A stretch of DNA of 64,000 bases from positions 69,727,502 through 69,791,501 of the forward strand of contig CM067354.1 of NCBI GenBank assembly GCA_034190875.2. The letters are read 5' to 3'. A program made the position numbers and the translations under genes. The stretch's first letter is position 1; each line of letters opens with the position of its first letter. Source of the DNA: Urechis unicinctus (lineage: Eukaryota > Annelida > Polychaeta > Xenopneusta > Urechidae). The notes beneath the pieces are model-generated. The model was not told where the DNA came from, ran no database searches, and saw only the letters and a program-made list of their open reading frames with translations. Positions 15,888 through 34,439 of this stretch are shown piece after piece.

Positions 15888-16381
15888 CTGCTGCTAGAAA
15901 ATTAGTGGTTTCGAGCAGAAACAATATTGTAGGTGTTTCTGTTAATCACCAGTTGATTTTATCATCATTATAATCCATATTGTATTTATTGTTATCTAAA
16001 TGATTGCGTTTAATCTATAAGTAGACTTCCTAGTGAAGCTAACTTCCATATTCGGATATTACGCAACAGCCACATCCCATGACACGCTTGCAATAGGTGT
16101 TGTTCTGTATGAAACTGGATCCCAATATACTGCAATGCCCTGATGTGATGTGTAGGTGGATAGCAGACAATAGCCTCCGGGCATCACGAACCCTGTCCGT
16201 CCGTTTTAGAACAAAATGTACAAAGCAACATTCAGTTACTTCCAGTAATAATGGCAAGTGACATAGTATATAAGTGGTAAGATAGGTTACTTAATCTATC
16301 GAATGCAATAGCCATGTATATTCTAAGCCATCGAGTCGCACAATAACAATTAAATTTGTCGTATGTGATAATGCCAGTCAT

Positions 16382-20315
<3,934 letters not shown>

Positions 20316-21145
20316 CAGTGGTTACTACGATTATTTTCTTGGTCTGGAAATAATTTGAGCCCGCTTATAAGCGACCAAAGATTTTTCAGCTGGTTGCAAT
20401 TCACATGTTTTTTCAATGTTGGTCATAAGTTGCTCAACACTAACGTAATTCTTTTCTTAGTTTTAAAGACAACAATAGTTTGTCTTTGGACAGATTTCCA
20501 AACAAAGGGCGCAGCTGTTTGCACGTTGGTAGTATATTGTTTTGTGCTTACACCAAGTATCGTCACCAAGTCAGGCGGATACAAAGACCTGGCTTAATGT
20601 TTTATCTTTGCTCGCACTTTATAACTTTGATGTATTTCAATCTCACCTAATGTGAATGATAATGTGATGGCAAACGGTGACTCAGGTCGGATCTAAAATC
20701 ATCTTTGCTCCGCACCGTGTGCTTTCCCCCAAATATAAGTAATTATTTGATAACGCTTATAAAGACTACACTAGCGCTACGCCATGTAAGCCTAATAATG
20801 TTTGTCATTTAAGTCATAACGTTATCTAACGCCCAATTAACCATAAAGAGTACTACCAGGGCACATATGTACACTTGTTTGTGGTAGCGTATCAGCTTTG
20901 CAATGCGATGTAAGCGTATCAAAGCAAAGTCTCGGGAATAATGCGTGCTTTGATCTAAGAATGAACCTTGAAAATGTCATATTGTCAAAATAACAAATCA
21001 TCAAAATTTGCATCTTGTTTCAGTTATTACGAACAGTTGATGCCATGAGCAGCTAGAAAATGAATCAGTATATACGGTGTCCTGCTACGTCTTCAGATAC
21101 ATCTGCCAGTGAACAGTAATATCCGATATTCTTGCTTGATGAAGC

Positions 21146-21147
<2 letters not shown>
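20316..21147. other. Non-coding spacer
   Basis: Between tandem unit 2 and a compound microsatellite. An 80-codon open frame at 20,355-20,597 (+) is cysteine- and phenylalanine-rich, matches no family I recognise and is within chance length. Nothing else is visible. Confidence 0.4.
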
Positions 21148-21192
<45 letters not shown>

Positions 21193-21408
21193 TATATATA
21201 GATATAGATAGAGATAGAGAGAGATAGAGATATATATATAGATATATATATAGATATAGACATATATAGAGATATATATATATCTATATAGATATATCTA
21301 TAGATCTAGAGATAGATATATCTCTATATATATAGAGAGATATATAGATATCTATCTAGAGATATCTCTCTCTATCTCTCTAGATCTCTCTCTCTCTCTC
21401 TCTATCTA

Positions 21409-21439
<31 letters not shown>

Positions 21440-21490
21440 ATCTCTCTATATATATATATCTATATATATATTATATATATATATATATAC
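21148..21490. repeat. Strand-mirrored compound microsatellite
   Basis: Begins as (TA)n, changes to purine-rich GATA/GAGA words (about 21,186-21,330), passes through mixed AGATCT/GATATC palindromic words, then becomes pyrimidine-rich CTCT/TATC (about 21,360-21,455) before returning to TA. The second half resembles the reverse complement of the first, so the tract could fold back on itself. Confidence 0.93.
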
Positions 21491-21867
21491 CGACATAGAA
21501 AGACAAAAAATATTTTATTTCTTCTTCAAAACTCTCATTCGGTGCGGATCCAATCTTAAGGTACCGGGCGAAACAGGACTGCTGTATATCGTCCATCCAA
21601 CGAGAAATTCAATGTTTTCTCGATGAACGCAGACCACAACAATGTACATGACGTCACATAAAACCTAGGGTGTGTATCAGAAGCCAGTTTCATGAGCCAG
21701 GCACGCGCAATTAAGGTCAATCCGGGTCAACCTTTGCGTTGATTGGTGACGAAGATTAACGAACGTGTGCAATGAATATTCGGACGTGCCAGTTTAATGA
21801 CATTGTTTGGTAGTAGACTCTAGGGCGAGAAGCGTAGCGGAACCCCTGGAGTCTGGGACGCAGACTA
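21491..21867. other. Non-coding spacer
   Basis: Unique sequence between the microsatellite and block B1. No open frame, tandem repeat or strong inverted repeat was seen. Confidence 0.4.
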
Positions 21868-23338
21868 GCGCCGAATACTAGACACATGGAAACTATCTAT
21901 CGGTATTGTACGCCACTTGATTTAGCAACCTAATGAGATACATCCGTTACAACGTATGATGCACATCACGCATGATATACACTGTCGGTGTTCTAGCTGT
22001 AAAACAACTTGTGCCGTACGTTAAAGGATAAATACTTGACTGTAAAGTGCCCTGCCACATATTTTATAAAACGTATGTACCAGCAAGAAATACATATAAA
22101 GATTGTGGCTGAGCGTTAGTGAACAGCCGATGACGACCCATATATCTACATGCTATCTGTTAAATACTTGCGAAGTCCAGTAAATAGCCTAGCTTAGTAG
22201 ATCTGTGTTTTTCGAGTGAAGGTGTTTTGCGCAATGTTACAAAGTGGACACGATTAAATATCCTCTTTTAGGTTTATGCATCTCTACAGCAAGTATTGAT
22301 TTCTCTTACTACAACAATAGGATCGTCGCCAAATTTTTATTAGATTAGAGCGCATATACGCCTTGGCTTATAGTCCATATATATGCAGGCAAATATGTCA
22401 CCAATCGGCTCCCATCACGCGAAACACATGTTGATTTTAGTCGAATATGAACGGGTATAACACCTGAATATGTCATGTCTTGTTTTAATCATAACGTAGT
22501 CTGGAGCCACCGGACGGTTTTGTCTTGTCATTGTACCATGTAACCCATTTTGTAATACCAGGAACCAGGAATGTAAGTTTTTTGATCTAGCATGTATAGT
22601 ATAGATATATCACCTTGGGAGGTAAGCTTTTTTTTGTTGTTGATGTTATCACAAGTTGGCCCATTTTTGTATGTATTTTTGTTAACAGTCAAAACCGTCG
22701 TCGTCATCCCATTGCTGTGAGCGATAAAGCCAAGAAATAAACATACCTTATGACGAGTCTAGAATCCTGGTTATCTGAAATTATATTTAGTTAACACCTC
22801 GGGTGTTACAACGGGTATTATACCTACATTCTGAAGTGTGTAGTGATGCATCGGGGTGTCAAAGGAAAGCGTGAGTAAATATCAGCGTTGCAACCACGAA
22901 ATAAATAAATTTCTTTTAATATAAAAGCAACTTACTTGTAAATCACCATTTTAGGAAACTTCACATGACAAATGTATTATCTGTCTATCAATATTGCCCC
23001 GTTGTTTGCACTATGTCTTCACAAACGATTATGATAAGACCTTGAGTGAAAATATTGGAAATAGACGACTCTAAATACTATATTCAACCTGTTAGAATAA
23101 TCACCCAGAAATTGAATTAATAGCAGGATGATAAGGCATAGTTATTACCTGAAGGTAACACCAATGATAAAATTATCCTTATTACAGTGAGTTGATATGT
23201 CAACTTTCAGTACTACAAATTTGCCCGTAGTGAGTTTGTTTCTGACACAAAGCCTAAGAATCCCCGAAGAAGTTCGCCTAAACCGACGGTTGAAATTCTG
23301 CACACTATAAGACAAATTAACGTCCGTATAAATATTTG
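21868..23338 (+). repeat. Segmental duplication block B, copy 1
   Basis: Colinear with 52,183-53,390. Shared words include GGTATTGTACGCCACTTGAT, GATATACACTGTCGGTGTTC and GTGAAAATATTGGAAATAGA. Copy 1 carries a 353-bp insertion (22,458-22,810) missing from copy 2. It lacks about 60 bp present at 52.73-52.79 kb and about 65 bp present near 53.02-53.09 kb. It also has some 30 extra bases near 23.20 kb. Non-coding. Confidence 0.9.
22458..22810. mobile_element. Putative small inverted-repeat element (MITE-like)
   Basis: Copy-specific 353-bp segment in block B1, absent from block B2. It begins TAACACCTGA and ends with TCGGGTGTTA, whose reverse complement is TAACACCCGA, so the ends match at 9 of 10 positions. 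The direct repeat ACGGGTA flanks it at 22,451-22,457 and 22,811-22,817, and B2 has a single ACGGGTA at 52,836-52,842. The right end also forms a local palindrome (TAACACC, three bases, GGTGTTA). It has no coding capacity. Two extra bases before the right direct repeat make a textbook target duplication imperfect. Deletion from B2 between the two ACGGGTA words is the alternative. Confidence 0.5.
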
Positions 23339-24854
<1,516 letters not shown>

Positions 24855-26051
24855 TGGATACAGTATTCAGCGTCCGTTTTAAGTTCATTGTTCATATTTT
24901 TTTGCGGCAATTATAAGAATACAAAATGACCGAATTGACACTAAATGGGGCTTAATCTGATTATAAATTCCTGTGATTACGTTTATGCATTACTCTGGCG
25001 GCGTAATAATACATGTCATAACGCTATGCAAGTTGAAAAAGATAGTAAACGCTAAAGAAATTCAGAGCAAGTTATAAAACGTCTTGTTCGATGTCTGGTC
25101 TCCGGGTTTCAAGAAAGCGACAATAACTCAATACAAATGTCGTGTATCGACCCCCAAGAATTGAAGGTGTGCACTTTTCCAAACAAGGCTTCACTTCTCT
25201 ATGCACTTGTTTGTATATGAATAAACCTCATGCATAACTGAAGAACTTCGCCAGGCCCCTCAATGTTTCATTAAAACAAATTAAGAAGACGTAACAAATA
25301 TGGTTGCTTTCGGAGCTAACAATGCCACTGTTCAAACGTTAGAGGGGTTAACCTTATCTCTTGACGCATGCTAACGTACTGGTTGTGCTCTTCCGACGCC
25401 TCATCGATACGGTCACATCAACATCATACATAATTTGTCCAGGGAGTGCGCGCTCATACAAATGGGTTATTACCTCTTTATTAAAGCCATATGTATCGGC
25501 CAATAAGCGTGTTTACCCGACACGACAATCTACCGTCACACTCTATTGCCAGCTTCAGGTATAAACCAGGATGCCGCTCTCTACTGTGGTTTGAGCCATT
25601 CGGCATACTAAGCTGGGTCCATGGCAAATATTATGGGAACATGAGCTACAATAAATAGTCATTTAGCGGCTTTGTACTTGACAACACCACACAGGCCATC
25701 GGCTTAGGCAACTGTATAAGAGCTCACCAAGTTGGCTGAGGAGTCGACAAAGCAAACATTACGTGGTCACGTCAAGCTCTTCGTTAAACACATAAACGTT
25801 AACATTGTAGCAGTCATAAAACCTTACTACTTTTACTGACAATAATATTTCGCCAGGCATAGGGTGTATATGTGTGTGTGTTTGATCAAATACGACATTC
25901 ACAAGATTTTAACGCGTTGACGGAGTTATCATATTAAGTGATGATAAAAAACTCCAGTATATCTGTCATTGTCATGCCCAATAAAGGCAATTACATAGTT
26001 TCCTTGCTTGAGCAGCGAAATTATTAATTCCTCGGTTAGCACATTACACAG

Positions 26052-26594
<543 letters not shown>

Positions 26595-27118
26595 AGCGTA
26601 CCACACAAAGGTAGTACGATATTGACTGTCACCACTTGGTGATTTAAAAGATCGAAATACAAGGCAATCTGATACATAAAGAAGATCAATTAATTCTACA
26701 TTTCAGAGTATTACATACTTTTATTGATCGTATATCTCCCAAAGGAAACGGATATAGTATGACAATAGCTATAAAGACCTGACATGCTGTCGTAATGCCG
26801 ATTTCAATAAAAACTCGTTTTGGAAATGTAAGGGTGAGAGCTAGACTTATCTGCCTTGATTGATACTGCATTTGCTACGGTCCCTAACGATAAAATGTGC
26901 CAAAGTGCTGGCGGCAGCCGTTATCAAACTAAACATGCAATCCCAATTGAACACATCGATATCAGCATTATTGGTTTGGACCATTCAGCAACACAAATCG
27001 CTCTCCTGGGAAATGACCGCAGCTATAAATCTTTGTCGAACGTTAACGGCTATCCGGGAAAAGCCGAGTAGATAAACGGCGAATGCATATTTCACGCATA
27101 CAGTCGATGGACAGAGCA
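26595..27118. other. Copy-specific non-coding segment
   Basis: Present between blocks C1 and D1 but absent between C2 and D2, which are nearly joined at about 56,470-56,486. Two overlapping 71-codon frames near 26,856-27,075 are mutually exclusive and unrecognised. Confidence 0.45.
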
Positions 27119-28868
27119 GTATGGAAATTTTTTAACCAGTAGCATCTATTAAAACACGTCGAAGTGGGTCTAGGTGAAAAGTGTTTATATATCGTCTTAT
27201 CATTTAAATTTATCTCTCTCGTCTTTGCTAAGTATTGTGACAACCTGCTCAAAAAAGCAGCGAATCGTTACAATTGCAACTTAGTCTCACCATGCACACT
27301 CAAATGATCACCCAAGCACGAGCCGCAGTTGGGGACTAGAGTTGATATTTCAAGATATGTAGGATGAAATAAATAGCCAAGCAGTTCTTATAAAAATTTC
27401 AACAGCACAATTACGTTGATGAATGCACACTGTCATGCAGCAATATTATCAAGCCATTCTCTTTATAGCGGATCTTATCACTCGTTGTCGTCTTAAATCT
27501 AAGAGAAGTGCTAAAAGTACGTCCGAATTGAGAAAAAAATAACTTGAATCGACGCAATATATTTTTGGGGTGATCAAGCATGTACCCAATATAGTAAAAG
27601 CGTGTTTGAGATTGGTTAACCTATTAAATGACATATATTTGCTAATGATACTTGGCAACTTACCTAGATGATAGAGCCAATGTACACAAGGGCCGTACTG
27701 CTAAGTCGTTATTGGAATTATGATAGTGCTTGCAGCACGATGGTAATTCATAACCGACACAACAAAATTGGATAGTTACATTTAAGGGATCGTTGCGATA
27801 AGCACTTACAGTGAAACCTAAAGGAAATACATCGCGCCCCATCTATCACATAGTGCCCTAATTATGGTCGATTCTCTAACAATGACAGGAATGGTCCGGT
27901 GCATATCACTTTGCCACCATATTCACAATAGGCATAATCTAAACATTATTTTGACAGATTGGTTTGGAAGAATCTAACGTGATTAGTTAGCATTATTGAC
28001 GGATGCACAAAGAAAATATAGCTACTTGACGGATGACCCAGGGCTTGTTATTAGTGATTTATATGCCATAAATATGGTTGACTCTGATTTAAAACAAGAT
28101 GCTTCTTATTACAGGCCATTTCACCACTGAGAGCTTGTTTATGAAAGGGTTAGTTTTCGAACTCACGGATTTCTAATCCGTCAGAGCTTAGAGCTGTGCG
28201 CGATACATGGTCGCATAGCAAACGATATTGATCGAATGGTGAAAAACAGTACTGAGCGAACTAGATAAAACAAGCTGAGTGATTTAGGATGAATCCCAAT
28301 TCGAGTAGAATGGCGGCGTAGTTTGATAAAGCATACAAGGAAATAAAAAATTGTCACCCTCACAAAGTGCTAAGAAATGTATTTAGATTTTGCAATTTTT
28401 GTACGTGGCTGTTTTATCTATCAGCAAGTCGAAGGTAGACTCGGATGATGCATCTAAAAGAAGACTTTAAGATCATTCAGCAGTAATTGCTTGATGACAT
28501 CGGTTAGAAACACGTCTATCCTGTTAATTGTCCCCGATTAGGCGACAACGTGTTTTTTGATGAATAATTGCATTGTGTAATTCGATACTCAGATTGTTAG
28601 TGGACGAAACGCAGCTCTATCAAAGGTTTTATACGTGGATTATGCATAATATGAGATAACATCTTGCTATGTAGGACAGAGTGGTTACTTTACGCAACTG
28701 ACTGGTTTTGTTATGTATAATAGGTCTGTCCTAATATGTGATTGTACTAAATGGCTCTCGGTAATTAAATGAAGGGAAACTTCAAAGTAACTAGTGAGTA
28801 ACCACGAATGCAGGCAATAGTGTGTATTGTGTGATGTTTGGCGGCGTCCATATTAATTTTGTATTAGA
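27119..28868 (+). repeat. Segmental duplication block D, copy 1
   Basis: Matches 56,485-57,080 and 58,612-59,688, starting at TTTAACCAGTAGCATCTATT and ending after GGCGGCGTCCATATTAATTT. Copy 2 is split by an insertion of about 1.5 kb. No coding frame is conserved between the copies. Homology stops about 45 bp before the perfect hairpin at 28,913. Confidence 0.9.
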
Positions 28869-28912
28869 AATCCTTGCCTCTGTTTATCTAGTTTGCATCT
28901 TAGACCAAATTT

Positions 28913-28968
28913 GTCGGTGTCTCATAAAGGTATTTCATGAAACGTAGATACCTTTATGAGACACCGAC
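28913..28968. repeat. Perfect 21-bp inverted repeat (hairpin)
   Basis: The left arm at 28,913-28,933 begins GTCGGTGTCTC and ends GGTAT. The right arm at 28,948-28,968 is its exact reverse complement. The loop is 14 bases and itself contains TTCATGAA. Weaker pairing extends outward (AAATTT opposite AATTTT-like sequence). A perfect 21-bp stem with a short loop is very unlikely by chance in a window this size. It could be a foldback from repair, a solo miniature element or an RNA hairpin locus; the sequence does not decide. Confidence 0.85.
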
Positions 28969-29519
28969 CAATTTTGTGGTTAGAGCTTGTGTTAATGGAA
29001 ATGGAATGATTAGTACAAAGTAAGTAACACAATCTATCACAGACGAATGCATAACTGTTACTTGAGGCATTAAAACCTGATGCTATCATATGAGCAGATA
29101 CAATCAAGCAGCTGGTAGGTCTTGCCAGCCACAGCTTGTTCGTGTGGGCAAGTGATATTGGCTCTCAGAATTCAGTTAATGTCATATATATCTGATATCG
29201 CGATAATGCATAAACCTCAGCGAAAGCAGCGCCCACGGTACGACCGGAAACACATGAGTCAACCAACCCATTATTTGGCGTTGTTATCATACTGATTGGA
29301 TGATGTTTTTTGTATGTGTGTCTTTACTCATGCACATTCAAATACTAATGTAAGATGATCGCTCGCCCCCAAGGTACATATCATGGACAATTCGCGATTT
29401 AAACCCTTAACATCAGCCTGCAAAATACCAACTTTCAGCGAATTCATTACGATTGTAGAGGACAAATGAACTGTCGTTGTACCGCTGTTTAGAACGACGA
29501 TCCTCATATTTTCGAGATA
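28969..29519. other. Non-coding spacer
   Basis: Unique sequence after the hairpin. Small minus-strand open frames of 61 and 64 codons are unrecognised. Nothing else was seen. Confidence 0.4.
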
Positions 29520-29705
29520 CATATACCTATATAAATATAAATATACATATATATGTATATATATATGTATATATGTATGTATATATACAAATATATATAT
29601 ATGTATAGATATACGAATATATATATATATGTATATATATATATGATGATATATACATATATCTATATATATAAATGTATATATATATATATATATATAT
29701 ACATA

Positions 29706-29772
<67 letters not shown>

Positions 29773-29780
29773 ATATCTCT

Positions 29781-29840
<60 letters not shown>
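29520..29840. repeat. Interrupted (TA)n microsatellite
   Basis: TA runs with GTAT, AAAT and GATG interruptions, then pure TA with a small TATCTCTAGA island near 29,770. It marks the start of the region between the two duplicated segments. Confidence 0.96.
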
Positions 29841-30355
29841 GATAACATCCATTCGTGGACTCTAAACATTCGTGGACATTTTTTTATAGTACATTTTTGC
29901 TGTCATTAATTATTAATTATTTATTCGGCATCTTTTAATTGATACAGTTAACTAGTTTAAAACGAATGAAAATTCTTTTGTCAATTTTTATTGCTGGTAT
30001 ATACTTTTGGTCCTCGAAAGGTCGCCCACGAAAGGTCAAGACATTAATTTATACGTATAAATCAAACCTTTCTTGCCCATATATATTTTTGAATATTTGC
30101 GGAATACCGAAAGATTTGTATCATTTTCGGTCATCATGGATTAGAAACATAATATTTGTTGTATATGTGATCATTATGAACTATTGGTATTATTTCGTGA
30201 TCTAATTCAATGTTGTAGATTATTGAATTAGGAGAGTTTTTCGGTAATCAAATTTAAAAATAAATCAAATATTTTAATTTTTCAAATAAACATATCCAGC
30301 ATACATGATCAAATATTATTTCTGAAATTTGGAACGAAGTACATATGGTTGTATG

Positions 30356-30356
<1 letters not shown>
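29841..30356. other. AT-rich spacer with a small inverted repeat
   Basis: Contains a tandem pair of CATTCGTGGAC at about 29,850-29,877, and CGAAAGGTC twice near 30,020-30,040. A perfect 10-bp inverted repeat lies at 30,202-30,211 and 30,222-30,231 with a 10-base loop. An 88-codon open frame (29,939-30,205, +) rich in I, Y, F and K ends just before the inverted repeat. No family is recognised and the length is within chance expectation. Confidence 0.4.
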
Positions 30357-30400
<44 letters not shown>

Positions 30401-30781
30401 TAGAGATATATAGAGAGATATAGATAGAGAGAGATATAGATATATAGAGAGAGATCTATATATAGATATATCTATAGAGAGAGATTATAGATATATAGAG
30501 AATATCATATATATATAGATAGATCTATATCTATATATATATACATATATATCTCCTAAGATATATATATATATACATATATGAAAAGAGGCATTTATAT
30601 ACATATATATAGGGAGATATATATATACATATATAGATATATATATAAATATTCATATATATAAATATATATATCAATATATTAGAGAAATATAGATATA
30701 GATAGATATATAGACCTCTCTCTCCTCTATATATAATGGGGAGAGATAGATAGATATAGATATAGAGATATATAGAGTATC

Positions 30782-30812
<31 letters not shown>

Positions 30813-30815
30813 CTA

Positions 30816-30849
<34 letters not shown>

Positions 30850-31176
30850 CTATATATATATATATATCTATATCTATATACTATATATATTATATATCTC
30901 TCTCTAGAGATATATATCTATCTCTCTCTTCTCTCTCTATATATATATCTATATATAGATATCTCTATCTCTATATATCTCTCTCTCTATCTATCTATAT
31001 GTATCTCTCTCTATCTCTATATCTCCTCTATATCTCCTCTCATCTATCTCTCTGTATATATATATATATATATATCTCCGCCCCTCTGGATATAGTATGA
31101 TCTCTATATATATCTCTATCTCTCTCTCTATCTATATCTCTATATCTCTCTATCTCTATATATCTATATATATATC

Positions 31177-31224
<48 letters not shown>

Positions 31225-31248
31225 CTATATATATATATATATATATAC
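30357..31248. repeat. Large strand-mirrored compound microsatellite
   Basis: Nearly 900 bp. It starts TA, then purine-rich GAGA/GATA (30,393-30,500), mixed TA with small unique islands, then pyrimidine-rich CTCT/TATC (30,895-31,210), and ends in TA. As at 21.15 kb, the left part is purine-rich and the right part pyrimidine-rich on the same strand. Frames of up to 105 codons here are low-complexity artefacts. Confidence 0.95.
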
Positions 31249-31254
31249 TTACAA

Positions 31255-31600
31255 TTGCAACCATTTTGGACAATATCGACAAAACCGACCATTTTGGGTC
31301 ATTCGATTATTTCGCTTTTTAGAGCTTAAATTATGTGATATCGCGGATGCAAAATCTTATACATCTGCCGTGAACAGCTCTGAGTTAATATCTTCATTCA
31401 AAACTTATTTTAGAAGAGTATAAAAATTTTAAGCCAAAATGGTTGTACCAAAATAGTCGTGATAGTTTTGTCATGCAAAAAACCAACCATTTTGGTACTT
31501 TTTATGAAAAACCAACCATATTTGCCATTTCATATAACCAACCATTTTGGCCATTTCATATATCCAACCATATTGGCCATTAAATTATACAAATGATTTG
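31255..31600 (+). repeat. Cluster of CCAACCATTTTGG-like motifs
   Basis: At least seven copies of (C)AACCATTTTGG, GACCATTTTGG or close variants on the plus strand, several followed by GCCATTTCATAT, spaced about 25-30 bp apart in 31,475-31,590. The same motif recurs in the opposite orientation at 39.50-39.75 kb, next to another compound microsatellite. Confidence 0.6.
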
Positions 31601-32649
31601 GCCAGCCCTTTTTACCTTCCGATATTACCAACCATTATTATCCCAACCAACCTACTACTTACAGACCATCGTTTATACAACCTTGGGTTACAAAGTCCAT
31701 GAAACCATAAACGACTTAAATTAAATTCCTACAAACAAGCTTACACAAACTGAATTGCGCGTTTTTAGGTCTTTCGAGATCCGAAATAGACTTTTTTTGA
31801 TTTCTCATTGTGTATATACAATTTTAACTGTACATTCACAATATTCAACGACCCATGAAGAAAATAGTGAAGTTAAATTTTCGGCGCGATTCCACGAAAT
31901 GCTGACGCAATGTCTTGCTCCGAAAAGTTCCGAACCTTGCCGAGTGGCAGATGTACCCGGGGAAAGGAGAAAATATGCATTAAAGTCACCTATTTTAAAG
32001 AAAAGGGAGTTCTTCAACGTACCCGTTATTAATTTGGATACAATTTTATACTTAGGTACTGCGAGATTTAACAAGAATTAGTGATACTTAACATTCTGAA
32101 GATTGTCGTCTCTAATATTGCAGCACGGAAGATTCCAAGTCAAAAATGCACGTGGGTCATATATTTTGACGTATTTATATTCCGACTCATGCATAATTAA
32201 ACTTTCATCATTGATTTTATTACTGTAACTATTATACATATCGATGGCTTTGGGCAGCTTAATGTTATTTAACTACTATGAACACTGTAATCTGTCTGTC
32301 AACAATGTTGGACAACATCCCTCGTCCCTTCAATCGGGAGAGTCCAAAGAGCTGTCACTATTTATCTCCGTGCGACATGGCGACAGTCTTGCTGCACATG
32401 GCCAAAGTTGTAAAATCCGCTTAAATTTGGTGCAGCAAAAACAACAAGGTGATAATCTTAAATTCGTTCCAATTAAATGAAAGAAAAAGTGTTATATATA
32501 GTAAATGAAAGGCTGAAGCTATTTTGGTGTCTCCCAAATCGGTCGGGTTGACAGACTTCGGTGAAGTTCTGAGCAGCATCACTTAGCCGTTAGCGTATAT
32601 GAACCCAGTCCTGGCTCTTATAATATACGGTTTCAATGATTTATTTTCG
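31601..32649. other. Non-coding spacer
   Basis: Mixed sequence with normal CpG frequency. The open stretch 31,755-32,081 (+) begins at a TTG codon and its first ATG comes late. A second frame at 32,244-32,480 (+, 78 codons) is unrecognised. Neither is supported as a gene. Confidence 0.35.
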
Positions 32650-33857
32650 TATTGTTAAATATTTAACTGCAATCATGCAAGCTAGCAGAGAAGTTTAGGC
32701 AACTTATCAAAGTATGTGCATGTCATATAATGTGTCCAACTGCATATGTTCATGCATCTATTCACAATTTGCTTCATCGAGTGTTAAACTTACCTCCAAT
32801 TAATTCATTGTGAATTCTTTATTACATGTTTCATCTGTTCATTTGACAGAGCATCATTGTCTTGCCTTACATTAGATTTATTTTGAGAATTTAACTGAAT
32901 CTTTCAGAGTGAATGATATAAATCCTCTCAGGGCACGATTAAAACATGGATTAAACGATCTTTAAGTTTTAAATATATCACCTTTATTCAGTTTGCCACA
33001 TAAAAACATGTAGTTACAAATTGAAAATAAACAAAGAGGTATCTGCATGCAATTTTCTGAAGTATTTGTTAAGGTAGACCTTAAGCAGAAGATGATTTTG
33101 TTTTGTTTATGATTAAACTTTGATTGCTGTTCACTTGCCTATCTAGGGTCACTTCAATTCTACAAAAAATGTATCCACAATATAGGCATTCAGAGTTGAT
33201 TCGGCTGAATAAATTGACTTAAATAGACTGAATGTATTGACCTCATAAGGGTTAACAATATACAGAAATCAATGATCAGGATATCAAGCAAAGCATATCT
33301 ACACATAAATTTGAACATCATCAGCAGGGACTACCAGGATAGCAGTGTCTTATGTTGCACTATCAGTAATAGACTTTTAAGAGGTCCAGCCTTGGTGGGT
33401 TTCCATAAGGACACAATTAGGGAATCCATACAACAGCTTGTCTATATGATTCAGCAAAAGATGATTCTCCTGCTGTGCCCCAGCTATAGTTGCATATTCT
33501 GTTACACACATAAAATAACTTGTCAAACTGTCTATCAGTCTTATATCATAAGAAATAAAGGAAGTCTATGTAATACATTACACAACATTAATTCTTGCCA
33601 ATCTGACAAGGTTGATCATCAATACACATGTCACATGGATCAATCTCTTGTTATTAAGCACAGGAAGTAAAAACTTATACTCTCTCATGTTGATTCTGAG
33701 ACAAAACATTCACCAGATGTTCAGAATAAGTCTACAGTTCAGTCATCAGCAACATGGCTGGAAATTAACTAAAATGGCCATTTTAGATGTTAACCGGCCT
33801 CAAGAAATTTTACACCTTCAAACAAAAAAGATGCCATGTTAGGCGAACCCTAGTTTG

Positions 33858-34100
33858 GTTACATACTAGGCTGGTGATAAGAATCCCAAGTCAGTGTCAC
33901 GATTAGTTGTTGATAAGATCCCTAGGTCAGTGACATACTGGGATGGTGATAAGAACCCCAGGTCAGTGTCACAATGAGTTGGTGATAAGTACCACAGGTC
34001 AGTGACATACTGGGCTGGTGATAAGAACCCCAGGTCAGTGTCACAATGGGCTGGTAATAAAGAGAATCCCAGGTCTGTGTCATGCTGGGCTGGTGATGAG
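33858..34100 (+). repeat. 36-bp minisatellite
   Basis: About six to seven units of a 36-bp repeat built on GGCTGGTGATAAGAACCCCA followed by GGTCAGTG. Units alternate between a TGACATACTG type and a TGTCACAATG type, so the working period is 72 bp. The final units carry small insertions. Confidence 0.85.
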
Positions 34101-34439
34101 GAGTTGATATGAATTGCAGATAAATACAGAGCAGATTAAGTATACATCAATGTGACACTGTACACAGGTGCATACATCATAACTGCAGGACCATCAATTA
34201 GGACCAGGTGGAGCTTAACAGTCTTCCTGGGTAAACAGAACCTCTGATAAAAATCTTCTACTTAAACTGAATGATGACCCAAACTCACACACAACCAATA
34301 CAGATAATACTCATTGTTTTGGTCATTTTTGTCATTCTGATGGTTTTATGACAATTAGACAAAACATGTCTTTTTAAGCCCCAGTGATTGATATATCTCA
34401 ACAGAATATAATAAAAAGAGAAGCCAAAACATTTGTAAA

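Noticed and set aside
31320..31423. Plus-strand stretch ending in a sequence like the tail of some retrotransposon reverse transcriptases
   Set aside because: Only a short, weak resemblance. The upstream part of the frame is microsatellite.
31755..32081. 108-codon open stretch
   Set aside because: It starts at TTG, has an overlapping open frame on the other strand, and matches no family.
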